Of a stretch of 42,982 nucleotides of DNA, positions 17,556 through 24,618 are shown one piece after another. The stretch is taken from NCBI GenBank assembly GCA_001595915.1, contig LSSG01000078.1:1-42982 (forward strand), given 5' to 3'. This DNA is from Thermoplasmatales archaeon SG8-52-3. Its GTDB lineage: Archaea; Thermoplasmatota; E2; DHVEG-1. The position numbers and the translations under genes were made by a program. Positions within the stretch are counted from its first letter, which is position 1. Every line of letters begins with the position of its first letter. The notes under the pieces were generated by a model. That model was not told where the DNA came from, did not search any database, and saw only the letters and a list, made by a program, of their open reading frames with translations.

Positions 17556-17855
17556 ATGCCTCCAGATGATGATGTTGATGAATTAGTTGATAAAGCAATT
17601 GATGAAATAATTGCTAGAGCAGAATCACGAGACGATGAAATTAAAAAAAGAAGACCAAAACCATTTCGTTATTTAACAGATAAAGAAGATATACAAGCTG
17701 AGTTGGCAAGAGATGAAATGTCTCATATAACTGTTATGGGAGAATCACCTGCTGCAAAAATTGTTGATGATAAACTTGCAATTCTTGGATTAGGAGATGT
17801 TGAAACTATTGAAAATGTCTTAAAAAAACATAAAGGTAGTAGAAAATTCAAGTAA
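17556..17855 (+). CDS. Small charged protein of unknown function
   Basis: A 99-residue soluble protein I do not recognise. It opens with an acidic segment (PPDDDVDELVDKAIDEIIARAESRDDEIKK), followed by a proline-basic turn and a second helical half ending in lysines. It has no cysteine and no membrane segment. The frame is open from a GTG at 17541, but GAGGGG (17543-17548) lies seven bases before the ATG at 17556 and would be inside the longer form, so the ATG is chosen. It lies between the kinase gene and the AOR operon promoter. Confidence 0.75.
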   Translation: MPPDDDVDELVDKAIDEIIARAESRDDEIKKRRPKPFRYLTDKEDIQAELARDEMSHITVMGESPAAKIVDDKLAILGLGDVETIENVLKKHKGSRKFK

Positions 17856-17895
17856 AAAAAATATCATTTTATAATATAACTCCTAAAAGTCACAA

Positions 17896-17905
17896 TTTTT
17901 AAATA
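17896..17905 (+). promoter_or_regulatory. TATA box of the AOR operon
   Basis: TTTTTAAATA, followed by AT-rich DNA, places a transcription start near 17925. ATG codons at 17929 and 17935 in the first gene then become possible starts of a leaderless message, against the annotated 17917. It is the only good promoter seen before the six closely packed genes to 22571. Confidence 0.5.
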
Positions 17906-17916
17906 GATATTATATT

Positions 17917-18336
17917 ATGCGTTCACCTATGAATATGGGGAAGGAAAAGATCATACCAATTATTGCAATGGTTGTACTTATAATTGGAATAATTTCAACC
18001 ATTTATGTACATGCAAGTCAAATTGAAAAAGACACAATAAAAATAAATGGACAAGATTTTACAATAGATCAGCTTTTTTCAATAGGAGTTACAAATGAAA
18101 TTGAAACAGATGAGGGAGAAAAAGAAGGAATTGCACTAGATAAGCTTATGGTTGCTGTTGGTGTTGGATGTACTGATTGTCATAAATATACCATAAAAGC
18201 AAAGGATGGCTATCAGCAAACATTAGATTGGGACATTTTAAAAACTGGAATATTAACTGATTATGGAAGAGTTTATTTCCCAGATACAGCACATACTTTC
18301 TGGGTAAGAGATGTAATTGAAATTGAGGTGAAATAA
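17917..18336 (+). CDS. Membrane-anchored sulfite-oxidase-fold-like protein with CxxCH motif
   Basis: First gene of the AOR operon, 139 residues (133-135 if translation begins at the ATGs at 17929 or 17935, which the TATA spacing favours). One membrane segment (about 12-32) is followed by an outside domain: TIKINGQDFTIDQLFSI, then GIALDKLMVAVGVGCTDCHKYTIKAKDGYQQTLDW and the end WVRDVIEIEVK. The LxxLMxAVGV...DGY...W pattern resembles a trimmed sulfite-oxidase-type Mo-pterin domain. C85-T-D-C88-H89 is a CxxCH sequence, the haem c attachment motif, but it sits inside a fold segment, so metal binding or disulfide formation is equally possible. Two bases separate it from the next gene. Confidence 0.7.
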   Translation: MRSPMNMGKEKIIPIIAMVVLIIGIISTIYVHASQIEKDTIKINGQDFTIDQLFSIGVTNEIETDEGEKEGIALDKLMVAVGVGCTDCHKYTIKAKDGYQQTLDWDILKTGILTDYGRVYFPDTAHTFWVRDVIEIEVK

Positions 18337-18337
18337 T

Positions 18338-18982
18338 ATGAAAAATTTAAAATTATTAGCTGGAATTTTAGTATTTGGATCACTTTGGGGTTTTTCTGAA
18401 TGTATTATTGGCTCTGGTTTAAGTGAATTTGGACTACCTACTGGGGCAATTATGACTGGATTTTTTGCAATTACATTTCTGGTAATTAGCAGAATGACTT
18501 ATCGTCAACCAGGGATGCAACTTGGAATGGGATTAGTTGCTGGAGCACTTAGACTTTTCAATCCATTTGTTGGATGTCATTTATGCTCAGCTTTAGCAAT
18601 TATGGCAGAAGGTGCAATTTTTGAAGTTATTTGGTACAAAATTTCATTAGATCTTACTGAAATTAAACCATTAACAATGCAAATTAGTATGGGAATTATA
18701 TCTGCATATTTTGTCTATATAGGCGGATATATTATAACTCAGATTTTTACTCCAATTGTATCTGGTTCTGGATTTTTTATTGAGAATCTTATAACATTTA
18801 TGCCAAATATTCTTTCAAGCGGTCTTTTATCAGCTCTTATCGGAGCATTTGTTCTACCTGTAATACTTTTAACAAAAAAAATTGATTTAAGACTTAAAGA
18901 TCGGTTGTATTATCCAACAACAATAGGAATCTCTGTTTTTTGTTGGTTATTTGTTGTCGGTAATTGGTTCTTACTATCTTAG
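18338..18982 (+). CDS. Polytopic membrane protein of unknown function (AOR operon)
   Basis: I do not recognise this 214-residue integral membrane protein. It has about six hydrophobic segments (near 5-25, 33-50, 60-75, 80-100, 110-165 and 165-213). Small and glycine-rich helices (QLGMGLVAGALRLFNPFVG) recall substrate-binding S components of ECF transporters, but that is only a resemblance. Residues 80-83 read CHLC, next to E91 in SALAIMAEG, all within or at the edge of a helix; E21-C22 lie in the first. Such residues in a membrane protein suggest metal or redox chemistry. It begins two bases after the CxxCH protein and ends 12 bases before the ferredoxin gene, whose GAGGAAC ribosome site follows its stop. 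Confidence 0.75.
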   Translation: MKNLKLLAGILVFGSLWGFSECIIGSGLSEFGLPTGAIMTGFFAITFLVISRMTYRQPGMQLGMGLVAGALRLFNPFVGCHLCSALAIMAEGAIFEVIWYKISLDLTEIKPLTMQISMGIISAYFVYIGGYIITQIFTPIVSGSGFFIENLITFMPNILSSGLLSALIGAFVLPVILLTKKIDLRLKDRLYYPTTIGISVFCWLFVVGNWFLLS

Positions 18983-18994
18983 AGGAACACAATT

Positions 18995-19447
18995 ATGGTT
19001 AATCCCAAAACAGTAAAAATTTTAAAGTTTCACCCTGAAAAATGCGATGGGCAATTAGGCTGTGAAAAAGCTTGTTCAAATGTTCATTTTAAATCAGATG
19101 AAGGTGGTGAAAAATCAGCTATCAGAATCATTAAGGATGGAAATTCCTATAAGATGCATGTTTGTGATCATCGTGGCTTATGTATAGATATGTGTCCAGT
19201 AGGGGCACTTAAACGAAAAAAGAATGGTATAGTCTGGCTTGATAAAAACACTTGTATAGGGTGTCAAGCATGTGTTGGTTTTTGTCCAATTGGTGCAATG
19301 AGAAAATCTGATGAAAGAATTGAACCTTTTAAATGTATTTCTTGTGGAGCCTGTGTTAGAGCATGCCCAAATGGTGCACTCGAGTTAGTTGAGATCGAGA
19401 TCGACAAAATCAAGGAAATTGTATATCATAATCTGGGGGTAAAATAG
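18995..19447 (+). CDS. Poly-[4Fe-4S] ferredoxin, AOR partner
   Basis: A 150-residue iron-sulfur protein with 14 cysteines. Two canonical C-x2-C-x2-C-x3-C-P sites lie at C87-C97 and C114-C124. Two further groups, C17-x5-C23-x3-C27 and C57-x5-C63-x3-C67-P, lack one cysteine of the usual pattern each, as in DmsB/HycB-type electron-transfer subunits, where clusters share ligands between groups. It probably carries electrons between AOR and the ferredoxin pool or a membrane partner. It precedes AOR, with the TAG stop overlapping the GTG start of AOR by one base, so the two are very likely made in matched amounts. Confidence 0.9.
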   Translation: MVNPKTVKILKFHPEKCDGQLGCEKACSNVHFKSDEGGEKSAIRIIKDGNSYKMHVCDHRGLCIDMCPVGALKRKKNGIVWLDKNTCIGCQACVGFCPIGAMRKSDERIEPFKCISCGACVRACPNGALELVEIEIDKIKEIVYHNLGVK

Positions 19448-21771
19448 TGGGAAAAGGACAGATACCTACTGAAGAATATGAAACTAGGAATACTAAACAT
19501 AAATGGGATTATAAAAAAATCAAACAAGCTCATAGAATTGTTTTTAAATATAGTTTTAAAAAAGGGAAAGTTGAGAGGGGATATGCAAATAGAACATTAT
19601 ACATTAATCTATCTTCAAAAGAAATAAAAGAAAAGAAAGTAACAGAGGAAATGAAAGACAAGTTTACTGGCGGTCGTGGTTTTGGTTTAAAGCTTTTATG
19701 GGATTCAATAAAACCCACAACTAGATGGAATAGTGATGAAAATGAACTAATAATAACAACAGGTCCTTTATGTGGTACAACTCAATATCCCGGCTCAGGT
19801 AAATCACTTTGTCTTACAGTATCACCTTCAACTGATATTATTTGTGATAGTAATGTTGGAGGTTTTGTTGGACCTTATCTTAAATTTGCAGGATTTGATG
19901 CTATTGAAATACAAGGTAAAGCAAAACATGATGTCGTAATTCTCATTGATGGTGAAAAAGGAAAGGTTTTAATTGAAACTGCTCCCCTTGAAGAAACAAA
20001 CACTCATCAATTAAATGAACAGCTTACAAAAATGTATGCATCTGAAGATACAGATAATTCTAGACAAAAAGTTTCAGTTGTTTCATCAGGAAAAGGAGCT
20101 GAAAACAGTTATTGGGGTTGTCTTAATTTTTCATTTTATGATATTAGAAGAAAAGTTCCACGTGTAAAACAAGCAGGTCGAGGCGGTCTTGGCACAGTTC
20201 TAAGAGATAAAAAAATAAAGGCAATTGTTGTAAAAGTTGAGAAAGTAAGTGGTATATCAAATAATCCCGCTGATCCTGAAACATTAGCAAAGATTGGGAC
20301 AAAACTTCATCGTGAAATCAGAGATCTGGATAGATACCAGTGTAATATGCGTGCTGTTGGAACTGCACATTTGGTCGAAATTATGGATGAATATGATTTA
20401 CTGCCAACTGAAAATTATAGATTCGGTAGTTTTCCTAAAGCATCTAAGATTTATTCACCTGAGTTTTACAAACATTTTACTAAGATTATCCCAGATGGAT
20501 GTTGGCATGGCTGTACAATGGCATGTTCAAAAACTGTAGATGGTTTTACTGTTATGACAGGTCCATATAAAGGTCAAAAAGTAACAGTTGATGGTCCAGA
20601 GTATGAAACTGTAGGATGTGGTTCAAACATGAGTATCTGGGATCCTCTTTGGATTCTAGAATTTAACTTTTATTGTGATACCTATGGTCTTGATACAATC
20701 TCAACAGGAACTGCAATTGCTTTTTATATGGAGATGTATGAATATGGAATTTTAAACAAGGGAAGGTGTGATAATCTTGAACTTTGTTTTGGAAATTATG
20801 AAGCAGTACTAGATTTATTACATAGAATTGCGCGTGGTGATAATGGAGAATTTATAAAGGTTGCTTCAAAAGGTATTAGGAGAGTAAAAGACTGGCTTAT
20901 AAAAAAGGACTGGGGAGATAAAGATCTCATTGAAGATTGTGGTATGGAAAGTAAAGGTTTGGAATATTCTGAATATGTTACAAAGGAATCACTTGCTATG
21001 CAAGGTGGATATGGACTTACTCTAAAGGGTCCACAGCATGATGAAGCTTGGCTTATTTTTATGGATATGGTAAATAATGCAATTCCAACTTTCAAAGACA
21101 AAGCAGAAGCACTTCACTACTTTCCAATGTGGAGAACCTGGTTTGGATTAAATGGACTTTGTAAACTTCCATGGAATGATATTGAACCTGCAAATAATGC
21201 AGAAACAGATGATCCTACAAAGGTCCCTGAACATGTTCAAAACTATGTTGATTACCAAAAAGCAATGACTGGTAAAAAAATAACAAAAGAGGACCTTATA
21301 CTACAGAGCGAAAGATGTTATAACTTTCAAAGAGCAATGAATGTATGGATGGGTAGAGGAAGAAGAAAAGATGACTGGATACCCTATAGATCAATGGGAC
21401 CTGTTACTAAAATGGAATATATATCTAGAAAAGACAGGTATGATAAATATATAACTGAAAAAATAGGTATTTCTGAAAAAGATATTGAAAAAATGAATAT
21501 AAATGAAAAAATGAAACTTTTATATGATTTTAGACAGGATCAATATCAAAAACTTGCAGATGCTGTATATTATCGAAGAGGCTGGACCCCTAACGGTGTT
21601 CCAACTCCCCAAAAAATGAAACAACTTGGCATGAATGATTCTAAAATGCTAAAAATTCTACAAGATGAAATTGATAAGGATGAAAAAGCAGGTTTGAATG
21701 TATGGGGTGGTAAATATAAAAAGGGGGAAGAACTTCCCAGTATACATCCAAATTATTGGAAAAAATGGTAA
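19447..21771 (+). CDS. Aldehyde ferredoxin oxidoreductase family tungstoenzyme
   Basis: AOR-family enzymes oxidise aldehydes (or related substrates) with a tungsten bis-pterin and one [4Fe-4S] cluster, passing electrons to ferredoxin. This one has 774 residues, well above the about 600 of classic AOR, with an extra basic N-terminus of about 45 residues before GYANRTLYINL, where the family usually begins. Pterin-binding signatures follow: FTGGRGFGLKLLWD (73-86), TGPLCGTTQYPGSGK (105-119) and KQAGRGGLGTVLRDKKIKAI (241-260). Cluster ligands are most likely C352, C356, C360 and C572 (GLCKLPWND). The first spacing is C-x3-C rather than the classic C-x2-C. GTG start, coupled to the ferredoxin gene. 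The substrate cannot be told. Confidence 0.92.
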   Translation: MGKGQIPTEEYETRNTKHKWDYKKIKQAHRIVFKYSFKKGKVERGYANRTLYINLSSKEIKEKKVTEEMKDKFTGGRGFGLKLLWDSIKPTTRWNSDENELIITTGPLCGTTQYPGSGKSLCLTVSPSTDIICDSNVGGFVGPYLKFAGFDAIEIQGKAKHDVVILIDGEKGKVLIETAPLEETNTHQLNEQLTKMYASEDTDNSRQKVSVVSSGKGAENSYWGCLNFSFYDIRRKVPRVKQAGRGGLGTVLRDKKIKAIVVKVEKVSGISNNPADPETLAKIGTKLHREIRDLDRYQCNMRAVGTAHLVEIMDEYDLLPTENYRFGSFPKASKIYSPEFYKHFTKIIPDGCWHGCTMACSKTVDGFTVMTGPYKGQKVTVDGPEYETVGCGSNMSIWDPLWILEFNFYCDTYGLDTISTGTAIAFYMEMYEYGILNKGRCDNLELCFGNYEAVLDLLHRIARGDNGEFIKVASKGIRRVKDWLIKKDWGDKDLIEDCGMESKGLEYSEYVTKESLAMQGGYGLTLKGPQHDEAWLIFMDMVNNAIPTFKDKAEALHYFPMWRTWFGLNGLCKLPWNDIEPANNAETDDPTKVPEHVQNYVDYQKAMTGKKITKEDLILQSERCYNFQRAMNVWMGRGRRKDDWIPYRSMGPVTKMEYISRKDRYDKYITEKIGISEKDIEKMNINEKMKLLYDFRQDQYQKLADAVYYRRGWTPNGVPTPQKMKQLGMNDSKMLKILQDEIDKDEKAGLNVWGGKYKKGEELPSIHPNYWKKW

Positions 21772-21777
21772 AAACTT

Positions 21778-22374
21778 ATGGATAAAGTAAAATATGATAA
21801 AATAAGAAAAAAATTAAAAGATACAAGTATTGGTATAGCAGGACTTGGTGGACTGGGTTCAAATGCTGCAGTTTCACTTGCAAGAGCAGGGATTGGACGT
21901 CTTGTTTTGGTTGATTTTGATAAAGTTGAAGAAAAAAATCTTGGAAGACAATATTATTTCATTGAGCATATTGGAAGATCTAAAGTAGACTCGTTGAAAG
22001 AAATTATTGAAAAAATTAATCCACAGGTAAAATTAGTTATCCATAACTTAAAACTTGAAAAAGGGAAAATGGAAAAACCATTCAAAGATGTAAATGTTGT
22101 AATTGAAGCATTAGATAATGCTGAAACAAAGACAATTTTCATCGAAGAAATTCTCACAAAACTACCAAAAAAACCTATTATTGCTGCTTCAGGTGTTGCT
22201 GGTTATGGTAATTCAGATAGGATTAAAACAAAAAGATTGGGCAATTTATTTATGTGTTATGATGGACAAGCAAAATCAAGTGATGATGATGTGCTAATGG
22301 CCCCACGTGTCTCGATTATGGCAAATTGGGAGGCAAATTTAGCTTTGGAAATAATCTTGGGTGAAGATAAGTGA
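21778..22374 (+). CDS. ThiF/MoeB-type sulfur-carrier adenylyltransferase
   Basis: An E1-like enzyme that adenylates the C-terminal glycine of a ThiS/MoaD-type carrier so that sulfur can be loaded. It has 198 residues, the short ThiF form. The ATP site is intact: AGLGGLGSNAA (22-28), LVDFDKVEEKNLGRQ with D46 and D48, N54, R57 and Q58, K69 in RSKVDSLKE, and D113 in ALDNAETK. C160 in LFMCYDG is where short ThiF proteins usually keep a cysteine. There is no CxxC zinc pair. It begins six bases after AOR and overlaps its probable substrate, the carrier gene, by four bases. The context favours a role in the AOR pterin cofactor over thiamine. Confidence 0.9.
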   Translation: MDKVKYDKIRKKLKDTSIGIAGLGGLGSNAAVSLARAGIGRLVLVDFDKVEEKNLGRQYYFIEHIGRSKVDSLKEIIEKINPQVKLVIHNLKLEKGKMEKPFKDVNVVIEALDNAETKTIFIEEILTKLPKKPIIAASGVAGYGNSDRIKTKRLGNLFMCYDGQAKSSDDDVLMAPRVSIMANWEANLALEIILGEDK

Positions 22375-22571
22375 GTATAGAAGTGAATGGTAAAAAGGTC
22401 GAATGGGTTAAAAACGAAACAGTTGAAAAATTGCTTAAAAGAATGAAATACACATTTCCTCTTGTTGTTGTTAAAATCAATGACAAGGTCGTTCCAAGAA
22501 AAGATTTCTCTTATGTAAAAATACCAGATAAATCAACAGTTGCTGTAATTCATATGATTAGTGGTGGATAG
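22371..22571 (+). CDS. ThiS/MoaD-family sulfur carrier protein
   Basis: A 66-residue beta-grasp ubiquitin-like carrier ending in the required Gly-Gly (HMISGG). Its C-terminal glycine is adenylated by the ThiF-like protein and converted to a thiocarboxylate that donates sulfur. The GTG start forms a GTGA overlap with the ThiF stop, and GGTGA stands ten bases upstream. Last gene of the AOR operon. Beta-grasp proteins next to AOR genes are known from several organisms and are thought to supply dithiolene sulfur for the tungsten pterin; a ThiS role in thiazole synthesis cannot be excluded, though no other thiamine gene is nearby. Confidence 0.9.
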   Translation: MSIEVNGKKVEWVKNETVEKLLKRMKYTFPLVVVKINDKVVPRKDFSYVKIPDKSTVAVIHMISGG

Positions 22572-22586
22572 TTTTTTAATTTTTAT
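22572..22586 (+). terminator. T-rich terminator of the AOR operon
   Basis: Directly after the TAG of the carrier gene comes TTTTTTAATTTTTAT, an archaeal-style oligo-T termination signal. It overlaps the 3' end of the convergent lycopene-cyclase-like gene. Confidence 0.5.
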
Positions 22587-22881
22587 TAATCTTATTTATA
22601 AGAGTATAAACCATTATTGATAGAATCGGAACAAAAATAATAAAAATATATTCTTCAAAGGGAATTTCAAAAAGATTACCAATAATTTTATCCTGGGAAA
22701 AACTCCAAATTCCTAATCTAACAGATATTTGATCCCAAATTACGCCAATAATAAATAAGACAATCAGTGAAATTGCAAGATTCTTAATCACAATTCTATC
22801 TCTTAGAATAACTAACAATATTATTGAAGGGATTACTGCAAAAATAAGCATAAACAATATGTAATAATAATTCTCAAGCAT
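22576..22881 (-). CDS. Lycopene-cyclase-domain protein (CrtYc/d type half)
   Basis: A 101-residue protein with three membrane helices and the lycopene-cyclase-domain signature: W49-D50 in IGVIWDQ, W59-S60 in LGIWSFSQDKIIG, and the catalytic-type P74-F-E76-E77 in FEIPFEEYIF. Known heterodimeric cyclases (CrtYc plus CrtYd) or fused CarR/CrtYB proteins have two such domains; here only one is present in the window. The frame opens at a TTG at 22896, but the ATG five codons later is the better start. It lies 50 bases after the UbiA gene on the same strand, so the two probably work on one isoprenoid pathway. Confidence 0.8.
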   Translation of the reverse strand: MLENYYYILFMLIFAVIPSIILLVILRDRIVIKNLAISLIVLFIIGVIWDQISVRLGIWSFSQDKIIGNLFEIPFEEYIFIIFVPILSIMVYTLINKINKN

Positions 22882-22931
22882 AAGAAAAAAAATCAAATAA
22901 AATCTAATAAATGCTTCGTAAAAACTATAAT

Positions 22932-23849
22932 TTAAGCACTTATTGAACTAATTACAGTTAGAACTGAAAAACCAAATGCGAAGAAGAAATATGTCACATA
23001 CATTAAAGTCCATGAAGGAGTATTTTCAAGTAATCCTTCTTTTCTATTTTCCTTAATCATCAAGTAAAATATTAGAAAAGCAGGTATTGATAAAAATGTT
23101 AGAATCCATAGATATGATTCCAATATACCGCTATGAATAAGCATTGGAATATAGCAAAAAGGGAAAATCATAAATGGTAAAGATAATGTTGCTGCTTTTT
23201 TTATACCAAAAGTGTTAACAAGTGTTTTAGTTCCAGTTTTTTTATCAGCTTCTTTATCAACAATATCCTTTGTAATAGATCCGCCTACTAAAAAGCACAT
23301 TGCTATTAAACCTATTACAAGAGGTAACGGATTAAATGGGTTTCCAAACACACTCCAAGAGGCAAGTATTCCTAATAAACCTCGAGGTATTGCAATCCAT
23401 AGTTGATTGACAAAAATTACATCCTTAAATCTAGGAGGAATTGAATAGGTAATTGAGAAAAATGATATTAGAAGGATTAAAAAAAGAAATGTGGGATTTA
23501 TAAATAATGAAATAAAAATTGCAAGGGAGTATAAAAGAATAGATATAATCAATGCATTTTCAATAGGAATATTACTTTTTATTAAAGGACGATATGGTTT
23601 AGATATTTTATCGGTTTTAATATCTGTTACTTGATTAAGTGTATTAGAGGCTCCATTAAGTATAGCTAATGCAAAACTAGCAGGCAATACTGTTGTCCAC
23701 AAAATTATTGAAAAATCACCTAAAACTTTATTATTAAAATAACTTGCAATCATTATACATGATGATACTATTATTGGTGCGAGAAGAGTAAATGGACGAA
23801 TTAAATCAAAGTAGTTTTTAAAATATGTTTTTAGTTCCCAAATTTTCAT
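22932..23849 (-). CDS. UbiA-family prenyltransferase
   Basis: An intramembrane prenyltransferase of 305 residues with about eight or nine helices. The two Asp-rich motifs that bind the prenyl diphosphate through magnesium are N72-x3-D76-x3-D80-x3-KPYRP and D195-IVD-KEAD202. GGAG stands before the ATG. Archaeal UbiA proteins include digeranylgeranylglyceryl-phosphate synthase (lipid synthesis) and lycopene elongase (C50 carotenoids). The KPYRP form and the lycopene-cyclase-like neighbour favour a carotenoid or quinone-type acceptor, but the acceptor is not shown by sequence. Confidence 0.88.
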   Translation of the reverse strand: MKIWELKTYFKNYFDLIRPFTLLAPIIVSSCIMIASYFNNKVLGDFSIILWTTVLPASFALAILNGASNTLNQVTDIKTDKISKPYRPLIKSNIPIENALIISILLYSLAIFISLFINPTFLFLILLISFFSITYSIPPRFKDVIFVNQLWIAIPRGLLGILASWSVFGNPFNPLPLVIGLIAMCFLVGGSITKDIVDKEADKKTGTKTLVNTFGIKKAATLSLPFMIFPFCYIPMLIHSGILESYLWILTFLSIPAFLIFYLMIKENRKEGLLENTPSWTLMYVTYFFFAFGFSVLTVISSISA

Positions 23850-23972
23850 GCTCTTTCTCCAGTAATAATAGTTTTTGTAATTATCATAATATAAAGATTG
23901 TTTGACACCCCTTACCTAAAAACTAAAAAATCAAAAAAACAATTAGGGGGAATAAAAAATCAGGCGTTTAAA

Positions 23973-24527
23973 ATGCAGAAATTTAGAGGTTTTATAGCAA
24001 TTGATATTAAACCTTTTCAGAAATTGATAGAATTTGAAAATGAAATAAAAAATACTGGAGCAAATGTTAAACTTGTTGAGCCAGAAAACATACATTTGAC
24101 ACTTAAATTTCTTGGGGATACAGATGAAATATTAATAGACAAGATAGAAGAGATTACCAAGAATTCAGTTAGTGAAATTGAACCTTTTGAGATTAAGTTG
24201 ATAGGATCCGGTGTTTTTCCAAATGAAAGATACATTAAAGTTATCTGGATAGGAATTGAAAATGGTGAGATTATATCAAAAATTGCAGAAAAAATTGATG
24301 AGCAAATCTCAAGTCTTGGTTTTGAAAAAGAAAAAAGAAAATTTTCTGCTCATCTAACAATAGCAAGAATTAAAAGTGTTAAAAACAAGGAAAAAATTAT
24401 ACAGGTAATAGAAAAATATAGAAATATTGAATTTACCCAGTTAAAAGTAAATTCAATAAAATTAAAAAAAAGTACTCTTACTCCAAAAGGACCGATTTAT
24501 ACAACACTAAAAGAAATAAAATTCTAA
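23973..24527 (+). CDS. thpR: RNA 2',3'-cyclic phosphodiesterase ThpR (2'-5' RNA ligase family)
   Basis: A two-His phosphoesterase that opens 2',3'-cyclic phosphates at RNA ends and in vitro joins tRNA halves by 2'-5' bonds. It has 184 residues. The two catalytic motifs are HLTLKFLG (near residue 46) and HLTIARIK (near 127). The frame runs 25 codons further upstream from a TTG, but MQKFRGFIAIDI is the standard family N-terminus, so the ATG at 23973 is used. A TATA-like CATAATATAAAG stands at about 23885. It is followed, after a PAP2 gene, by the CCA enzyme; thpR and cca are frequent neighbours in archaea. Confidence 0.93.
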   Translation: MQKFRGFIAIDIKPFQKLIEFENEIKNTGANVKLVEPENIHLTLKFLGDTDEILIDKIEEITKNSVSEIEPFEIKLIGSGVFPNERYIKVIWIGIENGEIISKIAEKIDEQISSLGFEKEKRKFSAHLTIARIKSVKNKEKIIQVIEKYRNIEFTQLKVNSIKLKKSTLTPKGPIYTTLKEIKF

Positions 24528-24540
24528 GAAAAAACTTAGG

Positions 24541-24551
24541 TTTATATATTG
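24541..24551 (+). promoter_or_regulatory. TATA box upstream of the PAP2 gene
   Basis: TTTATATATTG, 13 bases past the thpR stop, is a good archaeal TATA element. The PAP2-cca group therefore may have its own promoter, with a leader of about 50 nt. The pilin-like gene at 37930 has a near-identical box. Confidence 0.5.
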
Positions 24552-24618
24552 ATTTTATCTTCGAGCAATTATTACCAAAAAGTAAAAATTAACCTAAAGA
24601 TATTTTAGAAAAAAATTA

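Noticed and set aside
18169-18183. CxxCH taken as proof of a cytochrome c
   Set aside because: Only one motif, no other haem signature and no maturation genes in the window; kept as a question, not as an annotation.
22371-22571. Assignment as thiamine ThiS
   Set aside because: No other thiamine gene is nearby and the gene is the last of an AOR operon; kept as general ThiS/MoaD carrier.
23898-23972. 25-codon N-terminal extension of ThpR from a TTG
   Set aside because: The family begins at MQKFRGFIAIDI, and the extension has no family-like features.
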